Part shown: positions 35,567 through 44,765 of the stretch, piece after piece | How the letters are laid out: every line of letters starts with the position of its first letter | How positions within the stretch are numbered: the first letter of the stretch is position 1 | Assembly: GCF_010501105.1 (NCBI RefSeq) | Contig: NZ_QVMQ01000002.1 | Coordinates: 144,764-208,763 of the forward strand | Length of the DNA: 64,000 bases | From: Dysgonomonas sp. 511 | GTDB taxonomy: Bacteria > Bacteroidota > Bacteroidia > Bacteroidales > Dysgonomonadaceae | Reading direction: 5' to 3' | Translations under genes and position numbers: made by a program | Notes under the pieces: generated by a model | What the model was told of the DNA's origin: nothing | The model's input: the letters and a program-made list of their open reading frames with translations, nothing else | The model's database searches: none

Positions 35567-35600
35567 TGTCCGCAATATTAAAAAAACCGGCAGGAATATT

Positions 35601-35608
35601 TATCTTTG
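35601..35608 (+). promoter_or_regulatory. Predicted promoter -7 box (TATCTTTG) of metallophosphoesterase pair
   Basis: Perfect TAnnTTTG match, 38 bases before the ATG at 35647. Confidence 0.55.
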
Positions 35609-35646
35609 CAACTTGCCGAAACAGAATATACTATAAACAAACCCTG

Positions 35647-36786
35647 ATGAAAGCAATGGGATTTATCATTATCTTTATCATATACTTACTCGCCAACTAC
35701 TACGTATTTCACCATGTATGGATATCCATGCCGCCTACCACTATAGGGCGCGTAGCACTTATTTCGTTCGCAATAGTAGCCATAACCTCTTTTTTCATAT
35801 CCTTTTTCCTGGGCGATGTCATGCCTATATGGCTCACATCGGCACTCTATAAGATAGGAACAGCATGGCTCTTTATCCTCATCTACTTCTTTATAGTGAT
35901 GGCAGCCAAAGACCTTTTCGGCCTTGCCAACAAGCTGCTGCACTTCATGCCAAGCGACGCCATAACCCGCTACACAAAAGAAAACTGGGTAGGCTTCGGG
36001 TTTATGGTAGGATTTATAGCCCTGCTTATGACTTGCGGCTACCTCAAATACCAATGGAAAGTAAGGGTGGAACTACCCGTAAATATCTATAAGACCATCG
36101 GCGACTCCACAAATGTAAGGTCATTGCGTATCGTTGCCATCAGCGACGTCCATCTGGGGTATGGCATAGGCAAAAAAGAATTTGAAAAATGGGTAGATCT
36201 CATCAACAAGGAAGAACCCGACATTGTACTCATTGCCGGAGACCTTATAGACAACAGCCTGCGCCCACTGAACGAAGGCAACTATGCCGAAAGCTTCCAT
36301 AAGATAAAAGCACCGATGGGCATTTACGCCTGCCCGGGCAATCACGAATATATAAGCGGAATAAAAGAAAGCCTCCAGTTTATGGATAAGGCTGGAATAA
36401 AGTTGCTGCGCGACTCGGCAGCTCTGGTAGACGGCCTGTTCTACGTTGTAGGGCGCGACGACCGCATGAACGAGAACCGTAAGCCATTGAAGGAAATTAC
36501 CGATGCGCTCGACAAATCGAAGCCTATCATACTGCTCGACCACCAACCCTATCATCTCGAAGAAGCCGAGGCCTATGGCGTAGACCTCCAGATATCGGGG
36601 CATACCCATCAGGGACAGGTTTGGCCGATATCGCTCATCACAAAACAACTGTATGAAAAAGACCACGGGTTTATCAAAAAAGGAAATGCCAATATATATG
36701 TAAGTTCGGGTATCGGCATATGGGGCGGTAAATTCCGCATAGGCACACAATCCGAATATGTAGTGATTGATATTAACAAAAAGTAA
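35647..36786 (+). CDS. Membrane-anchored metallophosphoesterase (first of tandem pair)
   Basis: A 379-residue protein with four hydrophobic segments in residues 1-140 and a calcineurin-like metallophosphoesterase domain from about 155. Metal motifs are SDVHLGYG (Asp near 167), IAGDLID, PGNHEY and SGHTHQGQVWP. The overall plan is that of YkoQ/YaeI-like membrane phosphoesterases. Paralogous to the next gene, which begins directly after its stop codon (TAA then ATG, no spacer). Substrate unknown; lipid phosphates such as UDP-diacylglucosamine relatives are one possibility for this fold. Confidence 0.9.
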   Translation: MKAMGFIIIFIIYLLANYYVFHHVWISMPPTTIGRVALISFAIVAITSFFISFFLGDVMPIWLTSALYKIGTAWLFILIYFFIVMAAKDLFGLANKLLHFMPSDAITRYTKENWVGFGFMVGFIALLMTCGYLKYQWKVRVELPVNIYKTIGDSTNVRSLRIVAISDVHLGYGIGKKEFEKWVDLINKEEPDIVLIAGDLIDNSLRPLNEGNYAESFHKIKAPMGIYACPGNHEYISGIKESLQFMDKAGIKLLRDSAALVDGLFYVVGRDDRMNENRKPLKEITDALDKSKPIILLDHQPYHLEEAEAYGVDLQISGHTHQGQVWPISLITKQLYEKDHGFIKKGNANIYVSSGIGIWGGKFRIGTQSEYVVIDINKK

Positions 36787-37989
36787 ATGAGAGTATTCTT
36801 TAATGCAATAATCGTCCAGATATTTCTCAGCGCCTATATATTCTGGCGCGGATGGCAGGGCTTGCCCGACAAGAAATATATAAAAATACCCTATGCTGCT
36901 TTTTTCATCGTCGAGCTGCTCATCTATTTCGTCGGCTTTTTCACTGCCGATACCCACCGGCTTTCGGTAGAAGCGCTGCACGATTTTGCTTGGGTAGGAA
37001 CTTCGTGGATGGTATTTGCCATTTACATGACGGTACTATTGCTGTTTTACGACCTCGTTAAATATATCGACAAAAAGAAGAAATTCCTGCCACAACGCCT
37101 CGACCCGAAAGCAAAGAGAATGCGGCTGACCTACTTCTGCATATCGCTCCTTCTGGTTTGCGGAATCATGGCACACGGCAACTACCGCTTCCGACATCCT
37201 GTGGTCACCGAGGTGAATCTGGATATAGACAAGCATTCGCCCGAAGTAAAAGAACTGAAAATAGTTGTCGCCACCGATATACATGCAGGTTACCTGATAA
37301 ATAAAGATGTCATTTCGATGTATGTGGATAAGATAATGGAGCAGAAGCCCGACCTGATATTGCTTGTCGGCGACATTATCGACTACGATGCCCAATCGCT
37401 CTACAAGCAGCGGATGGAAACCGAGTTTCTCCGATTGAAAGCCCCCTATGGTGTATTTGCCTCTACAGGAAACCACGAATACATCGAGCTGCATAATGAG
37501 GCAGAAGATGAAAAAATATTATGGCTCAGCCAGAATGCAGGACTGACCGTTTTGCGCGACTCTATGGTACTGGTCGCCAACTCATTCTACATAGTAGGGC
37601 GCGAAGACGACAAAGCACCCAACCGCAAACCGCTTCCTGAAATTATGGAAGGGGTAGATAAATCGCTTCCCGTAATTGTGCTAAACCACGAGCCCCACCG
37701 CCTATACGAAGAGGCAGAAGCCGGAGCCGACATAGCCCTTTACGGACATACACACTACGGGCAATTTTTCCCTGTAAACACGATAATGGCTTTGGGTTCG
37801 AAAATATATAACACAGGGCTTTTCACCGAAGACAACAAACTGCGGTTTATGTACGAAATACCCTATGGATATAAGCAAAAAGAGAACACCCACGCCTATG
37901 TATCATCAGGACTGGGGCTTGCCGGGCCGCAATATCGCATAGGCACGGTTTCGGAACTTGTAGTATTGAATGTAAAATTTACAAAATAA
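36787..37989 (+). CDS. Membrane-anchored metallophosphoesterase (second of tandem pair)
   Basis: A 400-residue paralogue of the preceding protein with the same layout: four N-terminal membrane segments (about 1-140) and a metallophosphoesterase domain with ATDIHAG (Asp164), VGDIID, TGNHEY and YGHTHYGQFFP. The start codon touches the stop of the upstream gene, so translation is coupled. The two copies have diverged well beyond recent duplication, suggesting different substrates. The MITE-like element at 38012 follows soon after its stop. Confidence 0.9.
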   Translation: MRVFFNAIIVQIFLSAYIFWRGWQGLPDKKYIKIPYAAFFIVELLIYFVGFFTADTHRLSVEALHDFAWVGTSWMVFAIYMTVLLLFYDLVKYIDKKKKFLPQRLDPKAKRMRLTYFCISLLLVCGIMAHGNYRFRHPVVTEVNLDIDKHSPEVKELKIVVATDIHAGYLINKDVISMYVDKIMEQKPDLILLVGDIIDYDAQSLYKQRMETEFLRLKAPYGVFASTGNHEYIELHNEAEDEKILWLSQNAGLTVLRDSMVLVANSFYIVGREDDKAPNRKPLPEIMEGVDKSLPVIVLNHEPHRLYEEAEAGADIALYGHTHYGQFFPVNTIMALGSKIYNTGLFTEDNKLRFMYEIPYGYKQKENTHAYVSSGLGLAGPQYRIGTVSELVVLNVKFTK

Positions 37990-38001
37990 CAGAATCGCCT
38001 G

Positions 38002-38193
38002 AGTAACTGTTCAGGGCAAACGCATGAAAAAACGACATTTCAGTTTTGACTACCGTAGGGCGAATTGAAAATCAACGGAGTCAATTATCATTCGCCCGCA
38101 GATTCTTTCTATTTCGGGCGAATGATAATTCGCCCCTACAAAGTCCAGAATTGAGTTCGGATAAATTTCATGCGTTTGCACTGAGTAACTATT
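38002..38193 (+). mobile_element. MITE-like palindromic element A with 10-bp target duplication
   Basis: The element is 38012-38183 (172 bp). It begins CAGGGCAAACGCATGAAA and ends TTTCATGCGTTTGCACTG, so the ends are inverted repeats with one mismatch. It is flanked by AGTAACTGTT (38002-38011) and AGTAACTATT (38184-38193), a 10-bp target duplication with one change. Inside are nested palindromes: outer arms GTAGGGCGAATT/AATTCGCCCCTAC and inner arms ATCATTCGCCCG/CGGGCGAATGAT. No open reading frame. Confidence 0.8.
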
Positions 38194-38268
38194 AGCCACT
38201 CTGGCAAATAAAAAATCAGTAAAAATAATGCCCTCTCAATCGAGAAATTTCGTACATTTGCTATGATG

Positions 38269-38469
38269 TAAGAGCCTGTTTAAATTTTATAGCAAATCTT
38301 TTTTATAGCTATTTTTAGATGGATTTTAGGCGTTTTTCTTGCTGGTTTAGCGGGCTAAACCGAGAGTAAAATGTAAAAAAATACGCTAAAAAGAGCATAA
38401 AAAAGTTGCTAAGAGCTATACTGAAGAACCTATAAGAAATATTTTCGTTAAAATTTAAACAGGCTCTAA
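38269..38469 (+). mobile_element. MITE-like element with TAA duplication upstream of recN
   Basis: 38272-38466 is bounded by inverted repeats GAGCCTGTTTAAATTTTA/TAAAATTTAAACAGGCTC (18 bp, perfect), flanked by TAA on each side (38269-38271, 38467-38469). An inner hairpin GGTTTAGC-GG-GCTAAACC is present. There is no gene of its own. Three-base TNA duplications suit an IS5/IS1031-type transposase, which is absent here; that assignment is inference. Confidence 0.75.
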
Positions 38470-38511
38470 ACAATACTGTACACCCGTAAAATAGAGGAAG
38501 TAAACACAAAT

Positions 38512-40170
38512 ATGCTAAAATCGCTCTACATAAAAAACTATGCGCTCATCGACAGCCTTGAAATAGATTTCACACAAGGTTTTTCTGTAATAACAGGCGA
38601 AACCGGAGCCGGAAAATCCATCATATTAGGTGCGCTCTCGCTCATACTCGGACAGCGTGCCGACATCAAGGCTATAAAGCAAGGCGAAAGCAAATGTGTA
38701 ATCGAAGGCGCTTTCGACGTGTCGGCATACGACCTGCAAGCCTTTTGCGAAGAAAAGGGCATAGAATACGACCCCAGCAGCTACATACTCAGGCGCGAAA
38801 TACTATCCACAGGCAAGTCGCGGGCATTTATCAACGACTCGCCCGTTTCGCTCACCGACCTCAAAGAACTGGGCGGGCAACTGATAGACATACATTCGCA
38901 ACACCAAAACCTCATGCTGAACGACACCCGTTTCCAGATGCAGGTAGTAGACGCATTGGCTGGCAACAAAGACCTGCTGACCCAATACCAGAAAGCATTT
39001 AGAGAATATAAAACGGCAGAAAAAGCACTTTCGGAACTTCGCGAGTCGATAAAGAAAAGCAAGGAAGAAGAAGATTACCTGCGCTTTCAGCATCAGGCAT
39101 TACAAGAAGCCAAACTAAACGAAGGAGAGCAGGAAGAACTGGAAGCCGAACTGGAAACACTCAACCATGCCGAAGATATAAAATCATCGCTATATAAAAT
39201 CCATTCGCTTTTGTCGGACGACGACAAGGGCATCGTAACCGAACTGAAAGAGAGCCTCAACACATCGGCTGCCTTATCGAAAGTTTATAACAAAGCCGAT
39301 GGTTTTGCTCAACGGCTGGAAAATGCCTATATAGACCTCAAAGACATGTCTGCCGAAGTAGAACGGCTAGCAAACGATGTGGAATTTAATCCCGAAAGGC
39401 TGGCTTTTATAGAATCGCGCCTCGACCTCATCTATTCGTTGCAGAAGAAACACCGTGTATCATCCGTAAACGAATTGATTAGACTATTCAAGGAAATATC
39501 TTTGCAACTCGAAAACATAGACTCGTCGGACGAACAAGTAGAAAAGCTGGAAAAAGAAGTAAAAGAGAAAAACAAAAAAGCGTTGGATCTGGCAAAAAGC
39601 CTTAGCAAAAAGCGCACAGGCATATCTTCCGGATTCGAAAAAGAATTGCAAAACAAAGTTGCCTACCTAGGGATGCCCAATGTGCGCTTCGAATGCAAGG
39701 TTACACAGGAAGTAGAAATGAACCCTTATGGCGCAGACAATATCCTGTTCCTGTTTTCGGCAAACAAAAACGCCCCGTTGCAGCCTGTAGCAAACATTGC
39801 TTCGGGCGGTGAAGTTTCGCGGCTGATGCTTTGCCTCAAGTCGATGATAGCAGGAGCCACAGCCCTGCCGACAATCATATTCGACGAGATAGATACAGGA
39901 GTTTCGGGCGAAATAGCCGACAAGATGGGGCAAGTAATGAACGATTTCGGGCAAAAGATGCAAGTCATTGCCATCACACACCTTCCGCAAATTGCCGCTA
40001 AAGGCAAAGCCCATTACAAAGTATATAAGTCGGACGACGATACATCGACCACCACGCACCTGGTACAACTCAGCAATACGCAGCGGCTCGAAGAAATAGC
40101 GCGTATGCTAAGCGGGGCGCAGGTGACCGAAGCCGCCATACAAAATGCCAAAGATATGCTCGGAATATAA
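38512..40170 (+). CDS. recN: DNA repair protein RecN
   Basis: SMC-like ATPase that acts on double-strand breaks. The 552-residue protein starts with LKSLYIKNYALIDSLEIDF and the Walker A GETGAGKS (29-36). A coiled-coil arm (about 150-350) separates it from the C-terminal ABC half, with the signature IASGGEVSRLMLCLK and Walker B TIIFDEIDTGVSG. The length is normal. The ATG lies 45 bases after a MITE-like element; a TACATTTG box at 38253-38260 sits on the far side of that element, so the native promoter may have been pushed away. Secure call. Confidence 0.97.
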   Translation: MLKSLYIKNYALIDSLEIDFTQGFSVITGETGAGKSIILGALSLILGQRADIKAIKQGESKCVIEGAFDVSAYDLQAFCEEKGIEYDPSSYILRREILSTGKSRAFINDSPVSLTDLKELGGQLIDIHSQHQNLMLNDTRFQMQVVDALAGNKDLLTQYQKAFREYKTAEKALSELRESIKKSKEEEDYLRFQHQALQEAKLNEGEQEELEAELETLNHAEDIKSSLYKIHSLLSDDDKGIVTELKESLNTSAALSKVYNKADGFAQRLENAYIDLKDMSAEVERLANDVEFNPERLAFIESRLDLIYSLQKKHRVSSVNELIRLFKEISLQLENIDSSDEQVEKLEKEVKEKNKKALDLAKSLSKKRTGISSGFEKELQNKVAYLGMPNVRFECKVTQEVEMNPYGADNILFLFSANKNAPLQPVANIASGGEVSRLMLCLKSMIAGATALPTIIFDEIDTGVSGEIADKMGQVMNDFGQKMQVIAITHLPQIAAKGKAHYKVYKSDDDTSTTTHLVQLSNTQRLEEIARMLSGAQVTEAAIQNAKDMLGI

Positions 40171-40262
40171 GGATTCTCATTTCTGAAAAAGAAAAAGATG
40201 AAAATATACTAAAAAACACTTTTTTGACCCGGCAAAGAACAGAGTTACAATAATATTTGTTA

Positions 40263-40270
40263 TATCTTTG
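40263..40270 (+). promoter_or_regulatory. Predicted purB promoter -7 box (TATCTTTG)
   Basis: Perfect TAnnTTTG match, 82 bases before the purB ATG. Confidence 0.55.
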
Positions 40271-40352
40271 CAAGACAGGTTACAGACGAGTAAATAGAGA
40301 TATCGAAAGGAAATAATTATTCAATAAAAACACAAAAACAAATCGTTTCACA

Positions 40353-41696
40353 ATGGTACTAACACCCTTAACTTCCATCTCGCCGATAGATGGACGTTAT
40401 CGTAGTAAAACAGAACAGCTGGCTAATTACTTTTCGGAATATGCACTTATAAAATACCGGGTACTGGTAGAAATAGAGTATTTCATTGCCCTATGCGAAT
40501 TGCCGTTGCCACAACTGGAAAGTATAGACAAAACTGTTTTTTCAAAACTTCGGGATATTGTCTCCAATTTTTCGGAAGAAGACGCCATGCGCATAAAAGA
40601 AACCGAGAAGGTGACCAACCACGACGTAAAAGCAGTAGAATATTTCATAAAAGAGAAATTTGAAGAACTGGGGCTCGATGCATATAAAGAATTTATACAC
40701 TTCGGCCTTACATCGCAAGATATAAACAATACATCCATCCCGCTTTCGCTAAAGGATGCGCTGAAAGAAGTCTACCTCCCTATGATGGAGGAACTCGTTG
40801 CGAAGCTGAAAGCACAGGCAGAAGAATGGAAAGACATTCCCATGCTTGCAAAGACACACGGGCAACCGGCATCGCCTACACGGTTAGGAAAAGAAATCAT
40901 GGTGTTTGCATACCGCCTCGAAAAGCAGCTCGAAGTAGTGAAGAATATTCCATCCTCCGCTAAATTTGGCGGGGCAACAGGAAACTACAATGCGCACAAA
41001 ATAGCCTATCCGCAAATAGACTGGAAAGCATTCGGCGACAAGTTTGTATATGAAAAACTGGGACTGGTAAGGGAACAATGGACTACCCAGATATCCAACT
41101 ACGACACCATAGCCGCCACATTCGATGCACTCAAACGTATCGACACGATAATGATAGACCTCAATCGCGATTTCTGGCAATATATCTCGATGGAGTATTT
41201 CAAGCAAAAAATAAAAGAAGGAGAAATAGGTTCGTCGGCAATGCCTCACAAAGTGAACCCGATAGACTTCGAAAATGCAGAAGGCAACCTGGGCATAGCC
41301 AATGCCATACTGGAACATCTGGCATCGAAGCTTCCGGTTTCGCGCCTGCAACGCGACCTTACCGACTCTACCGTACTCAGGAATATAGGTGTTCCTGTAG
41401 GGCATATTGTTATAGCCATACAAAGCACACTGAAAGGATTGAATAAATTACTGATAAACAAGGAGGAAATACACGAGGATTTAGAAAATTGCTGGGCAGT
41501 AGTAGCCGAAGGTATCCAGACCATCTTGCGACGCGAAGGATATCCCAAGCCATACGAAGCCCTGAAAGCACTTACGCGCACCAACGAAGCTATTACGGCA
41601 GATTCCATCTCCCGTTTTATCGACGGGTTGGACGTAAACGAATCCGTGAAAGAAGAATTACGAAAAATAACACCCCATACTTATACAGGGGTTTAA
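40353..41696 (+). CDS. purB: Adenylosuccinate lyase
   Basis: Acts twice in purine synthesis: it cleaves SAICAR to AICAR and adenylosuccinate to AMP, releasing fumarate. The 447-residue protein has the E. coli-like layout with TSQDINNTSIPLSL, KTHGQPASPTRLGKE (catalytic His region) and the fumarase/aspartase signature GSSAMPHKVNPIDFENAEGN. It is followed 68 bases later by the pseudouridine synthase gene on the same strand. purB-rRNA pseudouridine synthase-asnS is an order I recall from Bacteroides. Secure call. Confidence 0.97.
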   Translation: MVLTPLTSISPIDGRYRSKTEQLANYFSEYALIKYRVLVEIEYFIALCELPLPQLESIDKTVFSKLRDIVSNFSEEDAMRIKETEKVTNHDVKAVEYFIKEKFEELGLDAYKEFIHFGLTSQDINNTSIPLSLKDALKEVYLPMMEELVAKLKAQAEEWKDIPMLAKTHGQPASPTRLGKEIMVFAYRLEKQLEVVKNIPSSAKFGGATGNYNAHKIAYPQIDWKAFGDKFVYEKLGLVREQWTTQISNYDTIAATFDALKRIDTIMIDLNRDFWQYISMEYFKQKIKEGEIGSSAMPHKVNPIDFENAEGNLGIANAILEHLASKLPVSRLQRDLTDSTVLRNIGVPVGHIVIAIQSTLKGLNKLLINKEEIHEDLENCWAVVAEGIQTILRREGYPKPYEALKALTRTNEAITADSISRFIDGLDVNESVKEELRKITPHTYTGV

Positions 41697-41764
41697 CCAA
41701 GTGGCAACCGAGAGGTTGCAAAAATTATAAACACTATATTTTTTACTTTTAAAAGAGCAAAAAA

Positions 41765-43063
41765 ATGATTACAGACAAAGGTAATGATCAGGAAAGCCGG
41801 GATGGCTATTCATCATCAGACAACAACAATGGAGGAGAACCATTAAGAAAAAAACGTACTCGCGTAGGAGACTTGCGGAAACAGGCCTATAATGCACCCG
41901 ATGGAGACCAACCAAGAGAAAGAAGGCCATACAGACCCGAAGGTGGAGACAGGAACGATGGAGACAGAAGGCCTTACAACTCCGACAACAGGGGTGGAGG
42001 TTACTCCGGCAACAGAGGTGGTTATTCAAACGACCGGGGAGGATACTCCAACAACAGAGAAGGTGGATATTCGAATAACAGAGGCGGTGGATACTCCAAC
42101 AACAGAGGTGGAGGATACTCTAACAACAGAAGCGGGGGATACTCCGACAACAGAGGCGGGGGATATTCCGACAATAGAGGTGGTGGCTACTCTAGCAACA
42201 GAGGCGGAGGAAGCAATTACGGCAGAAGCAACTATGGCGGCGGTGGCGACAGAAGGCCGCAACGCCCAATGGGTACCGGCCGGCCAATGGATGGACCTAA
42301 AAGGTTGGTAAAACCCGTAAAATATAAAGAAAATATAGATCCAAGCACACCTTTACGCCTGAACAAATATCTGGCCAATGCAGGAGTTTGTTCACGCCGC
42401 GAAGCCGATGCTTACATCACATCGGGAGTAGTAAAAGTAAATGGTGTAGTAGTAGACCAATTGGGGGCAAAAGTTACCCGTGGCGACCTGGTTACATTCC
42501 AGGATAAGCCGGTACAACTCGAAAGCAAACTGTATGTATTGCTGAACAAGCCAAAAAATTGCGTAACAACTTCCGACGATCCGCAAAACCGCCTTACGGT
42601 AATGGATCTTGTAAAAAATGCCTGTCCTGAACGCATCTACCCCGTAGGACGCCTCGACAGGAACACAACAGGAGTGTTGCTGCTCACCAACGATGGCGAC
42701 CTAGCATCGAAACTGATGCACCCTAAATTTAAGAAGAAAAAAATATACCAGGTGACCCTCGACCGCGATGTAACCATCGAAGATATGCAATCTATAGCCG
42801 ACGGTATAGAACTTGACGACGGCGAAATACATGCCGATTCCATAGCTTACCAATCGGAAGATATGCTCAACGTAGTAGGCATAGAGATTCACTCGGGACG
42901 CAACCGCATCGTGCGCCGCATATTCGAAAAGTTGGGCTATCAGGTAATGAAGCTCGACCGCGTTTACTTTGCCGGACTTACCAAGAAGAACATACCGAGA
43001 GGCAAATGGCGTTATCTGACAGAAAAAGAAGTAAATATGCTTCGTATGGGAGCATTCGAATAA
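41765..43063 (+). CDS. RluB/RsuA-family rRNA pseudouridine synthase with RGG/GGYS-rich N-terminal tail
   Basis: A 432-residue enzyme that isomerises a uridine in rRNA. Residues 1-190 are low-complexity: charged blocks, then about nine tandem copies of a unit like GGGYSNNR (near residues 75-150) and GGGGDRRPQRP. Such RGG/YG-rich tails are disordered and bind RNA. From about 195 comes an S4 domain (RLNKYLANAGVCSRREADAY), then the catalytic domain with the active Asp in VGRLDRNTTGVLLLTNDG (about residue 298), and GRNRIVRRIFEKLGY. Which of the 23S or 16S sites it modifies is not certain. Ends in a strong terminator. Confidence 0.92.
   Translation: MITDKGNDQESRDGYSSSDNNNGGEPLRKKRTRVGDLRKQAYNAPDGDQPRERRPYRPEGGDRNDGDRRPYNSDNRGGGYSGNRGGYSNDRGGYSNNREGGYSNNRGGGYSNNRGGGYSNNRSGGYSDNRGGGYSDNRGGGYSSNRGGGSNYGRSNYGGGGDRRPQRPMGTGRPMDGPKRLVKPVKYKENIDPSTPLRLNKYLANAGVCSRREADAYITSGVVKVNGVVVDQLGAKVTRGDLVTFQDKPVQLESKLYVLLNKPKNCVTTSDDPQNRLTVMDLVKNACPERIYPVGRLDRNTTGVLLLTNDGDLASKLMHPKFKKKKIYQVTLDRDVTIEDMQSIADGIELDDGEIHADSIAYQSEDMLNVVGIEIHSGRNRIVRRIFEKLGYQVMKLDRVYFAGLTKKNIPRGKWRYLTEKEVNMLRMGAFE
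41985..42212 (+). repeat. In-frame tandem repeat in pseudouridine synthase gene
   Basis: About nine imperfect 21-27-bp units encoding variants of NRGGGYS. Most changes between units are synonymous or S/N/D swaps. The array is within the coding sequence and in frame. Confidence 0.85.
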
Positions 43064-43069
43064 ACAGGA

Positions 43070-43099
43070 AAAGAGCAAGCTGAACGTTTGCTCTTTTTT
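43070..43099 (+). terminator. Terminator after pseudouridine synthase gene
   Basis: AAAGAGCAA pairs with TTGCTCTTT around a 9-base loop and runs into TTTTTTATTT. Confidence 0.8.
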
Positions 43100-43125
43100 A
43101 TTTCTAAAGGCATGGAAAAGAATAT

Positions 43126-43214
43126 TACTGTAGGGGCGAATTGACTCCGTCGATTTTCAATTCGCCCCCACAAAGTTCAGAATTGGGTTCAGATATATTC
43201 ATGCGTTTGCCCTG
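43126..43214 (-). mobile_element. MITE-like element B, short or partial copy
   Basis: 89 bp related to elements A and C. The right end is complete (CATGCGTTTGCCCTG at 43200-43214), with an inner arm pair TAGGGGCGAATT/AATTCGCCCC around a 16-base segment GACTCCGTCGATTTTC. It lacks the inner ATCATTCGCCCG hairpin and a recognisable left terminal repeat. No target duplication found. The right end abuts the asnS promoter. Confidence 0.7.
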
Positions 43215-43240
43215 TATTTAACAGGATTATATTATCTTTG
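43206..43240 (+). promoter_or_regulatory. Predicted asnS promoter
   Basis: TTTG (43206-43209) lies within the terminal repeat of element B, and TATCTTTG (43233-43240) follows after 23 bases. The -7 box ends 44 bases before the asnS ATG. Confidence 0.55.
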
Positions 43241-43284
43241 CTTTCTTTAATTCGTTAAACAATAATAAGAAGAAGATTACCAAA

Positions 43285-44682
43285 ATGGAGAAAATTCGTA
43301 GAACTAAAATTGCAGATGTTTTCAAGGCTCCGAAATTCGGGTCTACAGTAGATGTTAAAGGATGGGTACGCACTATCCGTGGCAATAAATATGTAAATTT
43401 CATACATATCAACGATGGTTCTACAGTGCATAATCTTCAGATAGTGGCAGATGTAGAGAAATTCGGCATCGATTTTTTCAAGCCGATTACCACGGGAGCT
43501 TGTATCCATGTCGTTGGCACACTGGTAGAATCGCAAGGCAAAGGACAAAACGCAGAAATACAAGCCGATAGCATAGAAGTGTACGGCACTGCCGACCCCG
43601 AAACATACCCATTGCAAAAGAAAGGACACTCCCTTGAGTTTTTGAGGGAAATAGCCTACCTGCGTCCACGCACAAATACATTCGGAGCCGTATTCCGTAT
43701 ACGTCACCATATGGCATATGCCATACATAAGTATTTCAACGACAATGGCTTTTACTATTTCCACACGCCTATCATCACCGCATCCGACGCCGAAGGTGCA
43801 GGTTCTATGTTTCAGGCAACCACGCTCGACCTGAACAATGTGCCGCGTACCGAAACCGGGGAAGTGGATTACAGCAAGGACTTCTTTGGTGGTGCTACCA
43901 ACCTGACCGTATCGGGACAGCTGGAAGGCGAATTGGGAGCAATGGCCTTGGGAGCTATTTACACATTCGGCCCTACTTTCCGTGCCGAAAACTCAAACAC
44001 CCCACGCCACTTAGCCGAATTTTGGATGATAGAACCCGAAATGGCTTTCTATGATATCCACGACAATATGGATCTGGCGGAAGACTTCCTCAAATACCTG
44101 ATCCGCTATGCGTTAGAGTATTGCAAGGATGATATTGAATTCCTCTGCGAGCATTTCGATAAAGAACTTCTCGACAGGTTGAACGCTGTTGTCGCAAACG
44201 ATTTTGTACGCCTCACCTATACCGAAGGTGTGGAAATACTGGAAAAAAGCGGGCAGAAATTCGAATATCCGGTTTACTGGGGTGCAGACCTGCAATCGGA
44301 ACACGAACGCTATCTGGTAGAGAACCACTTCAAACGCCCTGTCATACTCACCGATTATCCGAAGGAGATCAAGTCGTTCTATATGAAACAGAATGAGGAT
44401 GGAAAAACCGTGCGCGGTATGGATGTGCTATTCCCTAAGATCGGCGAAATAATAGGAGGTTCGGAACGTGAAGCCGATTACGACAAATTGGTTCAACGTA
44501 CAAAGGAACTGAATATGAATACCGATCCTATCTGGTGGTATATGGAAACACGCCGTTTCGGCACAGCTCCTCACGCCGGGTTTGGGTTAGGATTCGAACG
44601 CCTGATATTATTTATCACAGGTATGACCAATATCCGCGATGTGATTCCTTTCCCGCGTACGCCAAACAACGCAGAATTCTAA
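43285..44682 (+). CDS. asnS: Asparaginyl-tRNA synthetase
   Basis: Class IIb synthetase that charges tRNA(Asn). The 465-residue protein has an N-terminal OB-fold anticodon domain (about 15-115: [23 protein letters not shown]), motif 2 ([29 protein letters not shown]) and motif 3 ([16 protein letters not shown]). The [14 protein letters not shown] stretch separates AsnRS from AspRS. A rho-independent terminator follows. Secure call. Confidence 0.97.
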   Translation: MEKIRRTKIADVFKAPKFGSTVDVKGWVRTIRGNKYVNFIHINDGSTVHNLQIVADVEKFGIDFFKPITTGACIHVVGTLVESQGKGQNAEIQADSIEVYGTADPETYPLQKKGHSLEFLREIAYLRPRTNTFGAVFRIRHHMAYAIHKYFNDNGFYYFHTPIITASDAEGAGSMFQATTLDLNNVPRTETGEVDYSKDFFGGATNLTVSGQLEGELGAMALGAIYTFGPTFRAENSNTPRHLAEFWMIEPEMAFYDIHDNMDLAEDFLKYLIRYALEYCKDDIEFLCEHFDKELLDRLNAVVANDFVRLTYTEGVEILEKSGQKFEYPVYWGADLQSEHERYLVENHFKRPVILTDYPKEIKSFYMKQNEDGKTVRGMDVLFPKIGEIIGGSEREADYDKLVQRTKELNMNTDPIWWYMETRRFGTAPHAGFGLGFERLILFITGMTNIRDVIPFPRTPNNAEF

Positions 44683-44708
44683 ACAATCCAAATACACTTC
44701 ATCCCGAA

Positions 44709-44743
44709 AGCAGTAAGGCAATACCTTGCTGCTTTTGTTTTTT
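44709..44743 (+). terminator. Terminator after asnS
   Basis: AGCAGTAAGG and CCTTGCTGCT pair with one mismatch around CAATA and are followed by TTTGTTTTTT. Confidence 0.8.
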
Positions 44744-44765
44744 ATCGTAATTTTGTATTTATAGT

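Noticed and set aside
38315..38509. 64-residue minus-strand open frame in the MITE-like element
   Set aside because: Hydrophobic translation of AT-rich DNA, covering an element end. No start signal.
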